From assembly GCA_001314845.1 (NCBI GenBank), contig LJZQ01000002.1, positions 128,765 through 192,764 of the forward strand: a stretch of 64,000 bases of DNA. The letters run 5' to 3'. Below, piece after piece: positions 49,680 through 57,791 of this stretch. Positions within the stretch are counted from its first letter, which is position 1. Every line of letters starts with the position of its first letter. The stretch is from Marinobacter excellens HL-55 (lineage in GTDB: Bacteria > Pseudomonadota > Gammaproteobacteria > Pseudomonadales > Oleiphilaceae). Position numbers and translations under genes: made by a program. A model generated the notes under the pieces. The model saw nothing but the letters and a program-made list of their open reading frames with translations. It made no database searches and had not been told where the DNA came from.

Positions 49680-50501
49680 TTACGCAGTCATCGAACGTCT
49701 GCGGTAACGTGTAAAAATTCCCAACAGTCCAAGCCCGATCAAAGCCAGAGACGACGGCTCAGGAACAGACGCCGAAGGCTGACAAGCCGGGTTGGTTGGG
49801 TTCAGCTGGCAGAAATCCAGGGTTTCCTGCAGTTTGGCATTGGCGAAGTCTGTGACGAACTGTTGTACCACTGCTTGATCAGTAGAGTTGAACAGGTTCA
49901 GGTCAAAGACGTTTCCACCGTGGTTTGTAATCAGTGATGAAAACGAGTTAATGGTTGTGGAGCCTCGCAACACACCGTTATACAGGGCATTGTTGTCGGT
50001 CAACAACTGATCAAGAACCGAGTTTGATACTGCGACACCACCGCTGGTGCCGCGGCTGGCGAAATCACCGTTGGAAGGCTCGTCGGTCAGGATGATTATG
50101 TTCTTGACGGCATTTGAGCGGAATGAGAACAGGTCAGTCTGGCCATCCAATTCGTTCAGGGCAAAAGCAGTAGCCGTGTAGCCAGGCTCAATAAAACCGT
50201 TAGTCCTCAGGCCCTGTGCTGCCGTTGCAAAGTTGGCGGGATCGGTCAGGTCAGTGACCAGGCGTGGCACGGCGGAGTTGTCACCATAGCCCACCAGTCC
50301 ATACTGGGCGTTAACTTGACCGGTTCCGGTCAGGATGCTGGCGAACAGGCCAATGTTATTGCGCAGGTTGGTTTGCACATTGCCCATCGAACCAGACTCA
50401 TCAACCACAAAAATGATGTCACTGAGTATCGCAGAGTGTGCGGGGGTTATGGCAGCTGCCGCTGACAGAACCAAAGCTGAGAAAAAGCGCTTGAGTTTCA
50501 T
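49680..50501 (-). CDS. PEP-CTERM-anchored von Willebrand A domain protein
   Basis: A 273-residue exported protein. The signal peptide is about 1-23 (cleaved after AHS). A vWA domain carries the MIDAS motif DESGS at 34-38, with further metal contacts expected near GYTATAFALN and LTDEPSNGD. The C-terminus has the PEP-CTERM tripartite signal: PEP at about 247-249, helix LALIGLGLLGIF, and basic tail RYRRR. Such proteins are processed by an exosortase, often in exopolysaccharide-producing bacteria. GAGGTAAG precedes the ATG. No exosortase gene lies in this window. Confidence 0.92.
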   Translation of the reverse strand: MKLKRFFSALVLSAAAAITPAHSAILSDIIFVVDESGSMGNVQTNLRNNIGLFASILTGTGQVNAQYGLVGYGDNSAVPRLVTDLTDPANFATAAQGLRTNGFIEPGYTATAFALNELDGQTDLFSFRSNAVKNIIILTDEPSNGDFASRGTSGGVAVSNSVLDQLLTDNNALYNGVLRGSTTINSFSSLITNHGGNVFDLNLFNSTDQAVVQQFVTDFANAKLQETLDFCQLNPTNPACQPSASVPEPSSLALIGLGLLGIFTRYRRRSMTA

Positions 50502-50609
50502 TTTTCTTACCTCATCCAGATTGAGACGGAGCGACGGGTTTCCATACCGTACTGCATTGAACGGTTGAGCCCGATCATTGAGCCTTTTGTTGGCTTAATA
50601 ATCGAAACA

Positions 50610-50624
50610 GCAGATTCTGTGCCA
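50610..50624 (-). promoter_or_regulatory. Candidate sigma-54 (RpoN) promoter of the PEP-CTERM gene
   Basis: On the minus strand TGGCAC, five bases, then CTGC: the -24 GG and -12 GC are at the correct 12-base distance, with one mismatch (C for T) in the -12 box. A perfect palindrome, CCAGCGCTGG, overlaps the -24 side. The start point would be about 100 bases before the gene. Confidence 0.45.
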
Positions 50625-50754
50625 GCGCTGGTTTTTTCTTAAGTATCAAATAAAAACAATATGTTGAATGAGGGTTTTTGGTGGGTAGGAGGTGAATGGC
50701 AGATTAAATGTATAAAAACCTGACATTTTTTCTGGGGGTTCAGGCCGATGACGT

Positions 50755-51549
50755 TCAATCGGGGAGTTTGAATGTTACCTCAACGCCCGATATCGGACAG
50801 GTAAATGCCAGCAACACCGCTTCAAGTTGTAGTCCATCCGGATGGCCGAGACCATAAAGCCGATCGCCAACGATGGCATGGCCAATACCCGCAAGATGCC
50901 GTCGGATCTGATGCTTGCGACCGGTTTCGATAAGCACCTTCACCTGAGTGGTGTTCGACTGATCGTCTAGGGCCAGGGTGGTCACTCGGCTGACGGAGTC
51001 TTTGCCGTCCAGCGGATCGTCAATTAGCCGGTCTGCAGCCTCTAGTTGGCCGATCACCGTCGCGTGGTATATTTTGGTGACCGTGCGGCCAGAGAACAAC
51101 TGTGACAGGGCTCCGGCAGCTTTGGGGTCGTGGGCGATCAGCATCAGCCCGGCGGCATCGGCGTCGAGCCGATGAACCAGAAAGCAGGGTGTGTTCGTGG
51201 CCACTTCGGCCAGTCGCAACAGGCTGCAGTGGTCACCCCACTGTGAGCCCTGAGCCAACAAACCATGGGGTTTGTACCACACACTGTACCGACCCTTGTT
51301 TTCGATCAGCGTCGGTTGTTCCGGTTTGCGAGCAAGCACCTGATCGTCATAGAACAGCTGAATCCGACTGCCAGCCTTGAGCTCGCGCTTGGCTTTGCGC
51401 AGCCGTACCTGCTTGCCTTTTTGCACCCACCAGCAGGCACCTTTGGCCATGGCATCTTTGATCCGCTGCTTGGGCAGACTCGATGCCTCTGCCAGGGCAT
51501 CGACAGCAAGGGTATTGGTCTTGACGGTCAGGTCCAGGGTTTGTCTCAT
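50755..51549 (-). CDS. RluA-family pseudouridine synthase
   Basis: A 264-residue RNA-modifying enzyme with an S4-like N-terminal region (about 1-75, KQRIKDAMAKGACWW) and a catalytic domain. The catalytic Asp is in LVHRLDADAAGLMLIA near residue 128, and TGRKHQIRRHLAGIGHAIVG is the second family motif. The target site (rRNA or tRNA) cannot be told. It starts at an ATG. Confidence 0.9.
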   Translation of the reverse strand: MRQTLDLTVKTNTLAVDALAEASSLPKQRIKDAMAKGACWWVQKGKQVRLRKAKRELKAGSRIQLFYDDQVLARKPEQPTLIENKGRYSVWYKPHGLLAQGSQWGDHCSLLRLAEVATNTPCFLVHRLDADAAGLMLIAHDPKAAGALSQLFSGRTVTKIYHATVIGQLEAADRLIDDPLDGKDSVSRVTTLALDDQSNTTQVKVLIETGRKHQIRRHLAGIGHAIVGDRLYGLGHPDGLQLEAVLLAFTCPISGVEVTFKLPD

Positions 51550-51647
51550 AAGGCACCGGTCACACGGAATGAATTAAGGAAAGACTGGCGATTATACCGG
51601 AAACTTTGCATGCTGATTGGAGGCATCTGAATGGAGAGGAGTCTGAT

Positions 51648-51818
51648 ATGCCGCTGATCGGGTGGTTATTTATTTTGCTGGCGTTTGGTCTGGTGCTGGG
51701 CAGTCTTTTCATGTTGCGCGATAGCAGTAACATGAAGATCTCCGAGCAGAAGATGAAAAAAATCCTGGAACGAAAGGCGGAGCTGGAGGCCGAGGAAAAG
51801 CACAAAAAGGATGACTAG
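51648..51818 (+). CDS. Small membrane protein, DUF2897-like
   Basis: A 56-residue protein: one N-terminal TM helix (PLIGWLFILLAFGLVLGSLF) and a charged, helical cytosolic tail (MKKILERKAELEAEEKH). It matches my recollection of the DUF2897 family of pseudomonads. AGAGGAG seven bases before the ATG at 51648 supports this start over one at 51606. Function unknown. Confidence 0.75.
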   Translation: MPLIGWLFILLAFGLVLGSLFMLRDSSNMKISEQKMKKILERKAELEAEEKHKKDD

Positions 51819-51831
51819 TAAATTCAGACAC

Positions 51832-51866
51832 AAAAAAAGCCGCTCAGCAAAGCTGTCAGCGACTTT
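51832..51866 (-). terminator. Terminator of the tRNA-Val gene
   Basis: Minus-strand hairpin AAAGTCGCT...AGCGGCTTT with a G-T pair and an inner stem, followed by a T7 run, 14 bases past the tRNA 3' end. It also closes the DUF2897-like gene from the other side. Confidence 0.7.
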
Positions 51867-51879
51867 CAATTTGCGAGAT

Positions 51880-51956
<77 letters not shown>

Positions 51957-51974
51957 GTCTCGCAACGGGGACGA

Positions 51975-52003
51975 AATATACGGATTTCGGCCCCGGTGGT
52001 CAA
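51975..52003 (-). promoter_or_regulatory. Stable-RNA promoter of tRNA-Val
   Basis: Minus strand TTGACC and TATATT separated by exactly 17 bases, then a GC-rich discriminator. It lies between the exporter stop codon and the tRNA. Confidence 0.75.
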
Positions 52004-52009
52004 CCTATT

Positions 52010-52960
52010 TCAGGCAGTTTTTCGCGGTTTCATCAGGCCCTTGATGGCGCGGGTCAGAGCGTTCCAGCGGTTAACTAGAAGCGCCATGAAAATCAGGCCG
52101 CAACCGGCCAGTTGCAGGGTTGTCATGGTCTCACCAAACCAGCCAGCGGCAAACAGGGCCACCCAGACCGGTTCCAGTACCAGGATGACAACGCCATGGC
52201 TCTGTGCCGACAAGCTTTGGGCGTAGGTTTGCAGCAGGAAGCGCCCGGCCGTGCCAACCACCGCGCTGGCCAGCACCCACAGGAACAGAATCGGTGGCGG
52301 ATTGTTCAGGGTGGGTGCCCAGGCCTCGCTGATGGCGGATTCGGCCAGCGTTACAACACCAACCGTAAGCAGGGCAAGGGCGGTCAGTGGCAGAGCTGGC
52401 ACCTTGTGCTTTTCAATGAGCTCGCCCTGTTTGCCGGTCACCGTGCGCTGATTGGCGGCGCGGGTGTTCAGGGTGAAATACAGGGCAAAGATAAAGGCTG
52501 CGACCACAAAGTAGAGTTGCCCCGGGTCTGGCTTGAAGCCATTCTCCAGCGACAACAGCGCAAGACCCGCCACCGCAATGGGGATCGCCAGCCAGGTGCT
52601 CAGTGGTTGGGCTTCGCCGAACAGCAGTCGGGCAATGATCGGCACAATAACAACGCCCAGGCTGGTCAAAAAAGCACCTTCGCCCATGCTGTCGCCATGG
52701 AACAGCCCCAATATCCAGCAGCTCATGGCAATGCCAAATACCAGGCCAACACCGACGCTGCGCTTGATTTGATCGCGGTTCAACCGGCGCAGCGCGGGCA
52801 GGGCGATCAGCGCCAGTATACTGCCGGCAATCAGGAACCGGGCGGCCATGAACATCAGCGGTGGCATCATCAGCACGGCTTCTTTCGAGAACATCCAGCT
52901 GATGGCGGCGAGTAAGGTGACCACCACCAGCAACAGGTCGGATTTGTGAGCGTCAGACAT
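52010..52960 (-). CDS. EamA/DMT-family transporter
   Basis: A 316-residue inner-membrane protein with ten predicted helices in two EamA repeats (first about 10-150, second about 155-300). Typical segments are FMAARFLIAGSILALIALPAL and AVVGTAGRFLLQTYAQSL. The family exports amino acids or other metabolites; the substrate is not predictable. The loop at about 180-195 is hydrophilic. It lies downstream of the broken lipase on the same strand but 150 bases away. Confidence 0.87.
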   Translation of the reverse strand: MSDAHKSDLLLVVVTLLAAISWMFSKEAVLMMPPLMFMAARFLIAGSILALIALPALRRLNRDQIKRSVGVGLVFGIAMSCWILGLFHGDSMGEGAFLTSLGVVIVPIIARLLFGEAQPLSTWLAIPIAVAGLALLSLENGFKPDPGQLYFVVAAFIFALYFTLNTRAANQRTVTGKQGELIEKHKVPALPLTALALLTVGVVTLAESAISEAWAPTLNNPPPILFLWVLASAVVGTAGRFLLQTYAQSLSAQSHGVVILVLEPVWVALFAAGWFGETMTTLQLAGCGLIFMALLVNRWNALTRAIKGLMKPRKTA

Positions 52961-53110
52961 CGATACAGCGGCCCCGTGATGGCAGAGTGAAGATCAGCGA
53001 GGGGATAATCTATAGTTTGCGAACTAAAAAGGAAAGCAGCGAAAACCGAGAGGCGAGGACAGGTGGAGAGATCAGTAATGGCTCATCCCTGAGCCGATCG
53101 AACAACGAGA

Positions 53111-54199
53111 TCAGTTGTTGAACGTTGTGTAGAGCAGGTTCGACATGCTGGTCTGGTTTGAGCCGGGTACTTCAACGTACTGGCTGCCAGAACCCCACAG
53201 TTGCCACCAGGCTCGCTGATTATAGGTGCGGCTGGCAAAGTCTACCTGCAACCCGTTAAGCACGGTGTTGTTCACCACAGGCACCGCAATGTTTCCGGTC
53301 TGGGTGTCTTTCACAGCGCTGTGATTGGCGCCTTCGCTCATCAGGATCGGGTAGTGGTTGTAGTAAAGGCCGGAAGGACCGTTCTGACCGGTTACCTGAC
53401 CGCCCAGGCTGATCGAGTTGGAGCAGCTATCAATACCGCTGGCCGTGGTAGCACCGCAGGCCGAGTGAGTGGGAACCACGCCATCGTCGGTGCCGGCAAT
53501 GAACGGCTTGGTAATGCCACCGTATGAGGAGCCGCCGCCCACAAAGCGCAGTCTCGGGGTGGCAGTCGGGCCGGTCGACAGGTTACGGGCGGTGTTGGTT
53601 TGCAGGTCGTTCACCACGCCAAGATTGTAGGGCTGAGGATCAATGCCGGTGAAGGCACGAACAGCCTGCTTGACTGGCCAGTTGTACCAGCTGTCGTTGT
53701 AGGCAATGCTGACCGCCAGGTTGGCCAGCTCAGTGCCACCGCCGGCCCCCGCAAGATCCATCACAGCGAGAATCTTCAGAGGTTGCAGGCCTTCGGACTG
53801 CAGCCAGCGGGCCTGGTTTTCGAGCAGGTGTCTCGTAACAAGATCGCCGGTTGAGTGAGTCACCACTATGCAGTAGTTATTGCACAGGCCCTGCTGGCTG
53901 ATCTGGCGCACTTGCTGGTAGGCCTGCTGCGCAATCTGGCCTTCTACCCGGCCGTCACTGCCCCAGTCAATGCGAGCCTCGGCACGGTTCAGCCAGTAAT
54001 CCCGCCAATAGTCCTCGCCGGCCTGCTTGAGCGCCTATAGGTTGGCTGGCGCTTCAGACAGGTTCTCCATCATAAAGCCGTGTACCAGTATCACGTTGTG
54101 CCCGGCCAGTTGTGCCTGGGCGTTCGTGGCCATCAATCCCCCGGCCAGCGCTAGCGAAAGTGCCGTTTTGTTCAGGCTTCTTTTGTTGTTGTTAATCAT
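53111..54199 (-). pseudogene. Secreted lipase-like alpha/beta hydrolase with in-frame TAG
   Basis: A 362-codon frame broken by TAG at codon 55 (54035-54037). Before it: a signal peptide (cleaved after AQA) and the oxyanion-hole block VILVHGFMMEN. After it, in the same frame, the rest of the enzyme: nucleophile Ser in VVTHSTGDLV, Asp in AGTDDGVVPTH and His in EGANHSAV. The codon is between Leu and Ala, where CAG (Gln) would need only one change. No other damage is seen, so the lesion is recent, a sequencing error, or suppressed. No lipase foldase gene is adjacent. Confidence 0.85.
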
Positions 54200-54235
54200 T
54201 GAAGTGCTCCGTTCTTTCGATTTTATTGTTGTCTA

Positions 54236-54973
54236 TCAGAACTTGTCAGCCAGTTGCCTTAGCAGCGCTGCCCGTTGCTCTGATTCTGGGTTCACAGCCG
54301 GTTCATCACGGAGTCTATCGAGATCCGGCGGTGAAAATTCGTAACCTTCATCGGGGCCGAAAGCATAATGTGTGCGATCGCCTGGCCGGGCGGGCATCTG
54401 GCGAATCTGCAGGTTTTTGAGCTGAAGTTCACCGCTGACATCACGGTTTGCCAGCACGCTGCCATGGGCACGCAGAAGCAGTGTTCCGCTACTACCGCTG
54501 AGAGAGTCCTCGGCGCTGAGTTGGGCCAACGCCCGCTGGCCGTTGTATAACTGGGCCGTTAGCGCGTAGTAGCCGGCATTTTCCGGATCAAACTGAACCG
54601 GGATCACCAGGTCGTTGCCAGAAATGTAAGGCGAGTCAATACCGTTGAAATCGCCCAGGTCGGGTTCAATGGAAAGGGATGAGACATGTCTTACCGGGCG
54701 GCCATCCACCCGAGCCTCGACGATCAGCCGATATTCGCCGGGTTCGTGATCGGAGCTCAAATTGCCCTGGTAGTATCCGGTTTCTTCGGTGGCATGCAGT
54801 TCAGCAGAATCGGCACGATCCTGTTCGGAAGCGGTTTCCAGGGTGGCAGCCAGGGAATCACCAAACACCTGGCGTCCACTCAAGGAGGCAACCACCAGGA
54901 TGGGCTCGCCCCGGGTAAAGCGGAATTTGTCCAGGGTGACGACAAACACGCCGTGTTTAGACGGTGTTCTCAA
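54236..54973 (-). CDS. Hypothetical protein with two Ig-like beta-sandwich segments
   Basis: A 245-residue protein I cannot assign to a family. Two all-beta segments are visible (about 8-90, with FRFTRGEPILVVASL and GEYRLIVEARVDG; and about 95-190, with AGYYALTAQLYNGQRAL). The C-terminal tail (YEFSPPDLDRLRDEP) is disordered-looking. It has no signal peptide although its neighbours are exported, so either the start is wrong, or it is a truncated secreted protein. The TTG at 54973 overlaps the YceI stop (TTGA). It sits between the YceI and lipase genes in one operon. Confidence 0.6.
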   Translation of the reverse strand: MRTPSKHGVFVVTLDKFRFTRGEPILVVASLSGRQVFGDSLAATLETASEQDRADSAELHATEETGYYQGNLSSDHEPGEYRLIVEARVDGRPVRHVSSLSIEPDLGDFNGIDSPYISGNDLVIPVQFDPENAGYYALTAQLYNGQRALAQLSAEDSLSGSSGTLLLRAHGSVLANRDVSGELQLKNLQIRQMPARPGDRTHYAFGPDEGYEFSPPDLDRLRDEPAVNPESEQRAALLRQLADKF

Positions 54974-55563
54974 GGTTTCAATATGGCCTCAAATCCGAAC
55001 CGTAGGGTTACCTCATCCCCGACCATATTCTGATCCAGTCCGTAGGTCATGCCCCAATCGCTGCGTTTGATGACAGCGGAAGCACTGATGCCTAACGTGT
55101 GCTTTTCATGCCCGAACGGGTAGACATCGGCCTTGTTGAGCGTGACATCCACATCCACCGGGTTGGTTTGCCCCAATAGCGTCAAATCGCCGGTTACAAC
55201 GCCTGTGTTGTCGCCTGTGCGCTCAAAACCGGTGACGTCGAAGGTGATGTCTTTATGCCGTCTGGTGTCCAGAAAATCCTTGTTACGCAGGTGATCATCC
55301 CGCTTGTCGTGGTTTGTGAATACGCTATTGGCTTTGAACAGCAGCTGGCCAGAGGACAACTCCCCGGTGTCTTCGTCGTAGACAAACTCACCTTCCACTT
55401 CCTTGAAGATGCCCATGACCGGGGCGTAGCCGATGTGCATCACTTCAAAAGCCATGGAAAAGTGCTCGTCATCCACCTCGAAGGTTGCGGGGGCGGCGAA
55501 AAGTGTTGGTGAGGCGGCCATCAAAAGCGCGGCGGCGGACGTCTTGATAAAATCAGTGTTCAT
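54970..55563 (-). CDS. YceI-family periplasmic lipocalin-like protein
   Basis: A 197-residue exported protein with signal peptide about 1-23 (cleaved after LFA). The YceI fold is recognised from FEVDDEHFSMAFEVMH near residue 28, VFTNHDKRDDHLRNKDFLD, and the C-terminal GDEVTLRFGFEA. YceI proteins bind isoprenoid/polyprenyl lipids in a beta-barrel. Its start overlaps the CDP-alcohol transferase end by 11 bases, and GAGGAG precedes it. Its lipid-binding role fits the membrane-lipid theme of the cluster, which is inference. Confidence 0.9.
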   Translation of the reverse strand: MNTDFIKTSAAALLMAASPTLFAAPATFEVDDEHFSMAFEVMHIGYAPVMGIFKEVEGEFVYDEDTGELSSGQLLFKANSVFTNHDKRDDHLRNKDFLDTRRHKDITFDVTGFERTGDNTGVVTGDLTLLGQTNPVDVDVTLNKADVYPFGHEKHTLGISASAVIKRSDWGMTYGLDQNMVGDEVTLRFGFEAILKP

Positions 55564-56287
55564 GTTGAGTTCTCCTCAGGTAAAGCCAGCGTACATCCAG
55601 ATAAAACGACCAAGCCAGAAGCATTAAAGCCATGGTGAGCGTAATGCTGGCGAATGTAATGGGAATCGGGGGTACAACCGCTACCATCAACGTGACTACC
55701 TGCCACACGCAGACGGTTTTGCGACGGAAGCTTTCAGGCAATGGCTGATTTAGCCAGTCCAGATAATAACTGGCCGCCACGAACAGGTAGCGCATCAATC
55801 CGAGTGCAAGTACCCATATACCGGCCTTGCCCAGTGCCAATACCGCCACACAAAGGCCCAGGATAAACAGAGCATCCAGTTCCATATCAAAGCGGGCGCC
55901 AAACTCGCTGTGACTATTGGTTGCCCGTGCCACCTTGCCATCAGCGCCATCCAGAATCAGAGCGAACAAACAGGCAACAGCATAGAACCAGAGACCGGCG
56001 GAATCCGATGACGACAGAAAGGGCGCCCAGGCCACCAGAGGAACCACCAGTGCAGAGCGCACAAGCGTGGTTCGGTTGGCCCAACCGAAAGAACGGTTTG
56101 CGGGCCAGTAAGCGAGGATCAGGCCGCCCTGAATTATGAACAGCAGTCCTGCCAGTACCAGGAATAAGCCCGGTGGACTGAACGGGTAATCAATGGTCCA
56201 CAGCACAACCATGGTCAAAACAGACGCCCAGCCTAGCTCCTTGGCGGTGCCAGGAATCTGATTTGAAGCCGGTTGAATCGAATCCAT
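55553..56287 (-). CDS. CDP-alcohol phosphatidyltransferase family protein
   Basis: A 244-residue polytopic protein with the complete family motif D-G-x2-D-G-x2-A-R-x8-G-x3-D-x3-D, here from LDGADGKVARATNSHSEFGA on through FDMELDA near residue 130-150. It transfers a phosphoalcohol between a CDP-alcohol and an acceptor, so it makes a phospholipid or related lipid. The acceptor is not predictable; it is not obviously PgsA or PssA. The ATG at 56287 follows GAGAGA. It is divergent from the MDR gene across 111 bases. Confidence 0.88.
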   Translation of the reverse strand: MDSIQPASNQIPGTAKELGWASVLTMVVLWTIDYPFSPPGLFLVLAGLLFIIQGGLILAYWPANRSFGWANRTTLVRSALVVPLVAWAPFLSSSDSAGLWFYAVACLFALILDGADGKVARATNSHSEFGARFDMELDALFILGLCVAVLALGKAGIWVLALGLMRYLFVAASYYLDWLNQPLPESFRRKTVCVWQVVTLMVAVVPPIPITFASITLTMALMLLAWSFYLDVRWLYLRRTQHEH

Positions 56288-56398
56288 ATTCTCTCGCGTC
56301 CGTATTGCCTGTGTATTGTGCGTGTTAGACCCCATTGTGTAACTATAGTTTGGGGGACATGGTTTTGCTTACGGAGCCTATCAACGAATGGACTGTTT

Positions 56399-57379
56399 AT
56401 GACTACACCAGACAACCGGGCATTCTGGGTGACCGGCCCTGGCCGCTGTGAAATCAAGCCTGCGGTGCTTGCGCCGGATATTGATACGGAAGGGCCGATG
56501 GTCACCGTGCGCTCCCTGTATTCCGGAATAAGCCGCGGCACCGAATCTCTGGTGTTCAATAATCGGGTGCCGCCCGGGGAATATCACCGAATGCGGGCGC
56601 CCTGGCAGGAGGGCAGTTTTCCTTTCCCGGTCAAGTATGGCTACGCCAACGTGGGTGTCGTCCTGGAAGGCCCTGCCGAGCTGAAGGGCCGGCAGGTTTT
56701 TTGCCTGTATCCTCATCAGCAGCACTATCGGGTGCCGGCTGGCGCAGTCACGGTGTTACCGGAGCAGGTACCACCGTCGCGTGCAGTGCTTGCCGCGAAC
56801 ATGGAAACTGCCATCAACGGCCTGTGGGATGCTCAGCCTGCGGTGGGGGACAGGGTCGCTGTGGTCGGGTTAGGCGTAGTCGGATTACTGGTTGCCTGGT
56901 TGGTGCGCCAGATTCCCGGGGTGGAGCTGTTGGCCATTGATACCAACTCGACACGACAGGCCGTCGCGGAGGCGCTGGGCCTGCCTTTTTCTACCCAGGC
57001 AAGCGCTGAAGGTTGTGATCTGGTTGTCCATGCGTCCGGCCACAGCGCGGGGCTTGAGTCAGCGCTGGCGATGGCCGGGCAAGAGGCCCGCATTGTTGAA
57101 CTCAGCTGGTACGGAGACGCTGCCGTCAGTGTTCCTCTGGGGCACGCCTTTCACCCCAATCGTCTGGAGTTGAAGTCCAGCCAGGTAGGGCAGATTCCAC
57201 CAGCACGGCAGCCGCGTTGGAGCTATCAACGGCGCCTCGCGTTGGCGCTGTCTTTGTTGCGTGCGCCAGAGCTGGATGTCTTGATCAGCGGTGAAAGCCG
57301 GTTTGACGAGCTACCGGAGATTGCCAATCGCCTTTTTTCACCAGAAGCAAACGCACTCTGCCACCGAATCATTTACTAA
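56399..57379 (+). CDS. MDR-superfamily oxidoreductase without catalytic zinc ligands
   Basis: A 326-residue medium-chain dehydrogenase/reductase-like protein. The Rossmann segment VAVVGLGVVGLLVAWLVR is near residue 155. Where zinc alcohol dehydrogenases have a Cys at the active site, this protein has SLYSGISRGTESLVF. FPVKYGYANVGVV precedes it in the family pattern. It is therefore probably zinc-independent. The substrate is unknown. It heads a four-gene operon with a pterin-synthase-like gene. The ATG at 56399 is favoured by similarity; the frame is open 42 codons upstream across the divergent promoter. Confidence 0.82.
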   Translation: MTTPDNRAFWVTGPGRCEIKPAVLAPDIDTEGPMVTVRSLYSGISRGTESLVFNNRVPPGEYHRMRAPWQEGSFPFPVKYGYANVGVVLEGPAELKGRQVFCLYPHQQHYRVPAGAVTVLPEQVPPSRAVLAANMETAINGLWDAQPAVGDRVAVVGLGVVGLLVAWLVRQIPGVELLAIDTNSTRQAVAEALGLPFSTQASAEGCDLVVHASGHSAGLESALAMAGQEARIVELSWYGDAAVSVPLGHAFHPNRLELKSSQVGQIPPARQPRWSYQRRLALALSLLRAPELDVLISGESRFDELPEIANRLFSPEANALCHRIIY

Positions 57380-57392
57380 CCGAGGAATACCT

Positions 57393-57791
57393 ATGTTCAG
57401 CCTGACCGTTCGAGACCACATGATGATTGCCCACAGCTTTACCGGCGAGCTCTTTGGCCCCGCTCAGGGGCTTCACGGCGCCACCTATGTGGTAGACGTG
57501 ACTTTCGAACGTCATGTTCTGGATGATAATGATCTGATTGTTGATATTGGCCTTGCATCCGATGTGCTTAAAGCCGTACTCGGAGAATTCAATATGAAGA
57601 ATCTGGACGACCTGCCGCAATTTAACGGCCGCAACACCACCACCGAGTTCATGGCGAAGACAGTTTTTGATCGTATGGCGCAGGCGATTCATGAGGGGCG
57701 GCTTGGCGAAGACGGCAAGGGCATTGTCAGCCTCAAGGTTACCCTGGGCGAATCCCACGTGGCCTGGGCCAGTTACCATGCCGGCATCTGA
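57393..57791 (+). CDS. Divergent 6-pyruvoyl/6-carboxy-tetrahydropterin synthase family protein
   Basis: A 132-residue tunnelling-fold protein related to QueD/PTPS. His14 in MIAHSF and His28 in LHGATY match two zinc ligands. The third ligand (His of the usual HGH) is Ala30, and the catalytic Cys that normally precedes this block is absent. The C-terminal ESHVAWASYHAG keeps the substrate Glu. Canonical queuosine or biopterin chemistry is thus doubtful. CGAGGAAT precedes the ATG. Its stop overlaps the next gene by 14 bases, so the two are tightly coupled. Confidence 0.85.
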   Translation: MFSLTVRDHMMIAHSFTGELFGPAQGLHGATYVVDVTFERHVLDDNDLIVDIGLASDVLKAVLGEFNMKNLDDLPQFNGRNTTTEFMAKTVFDRMAQAIHEGRLGEDGKGIVSLKVTLGESHVAWASYHAGI

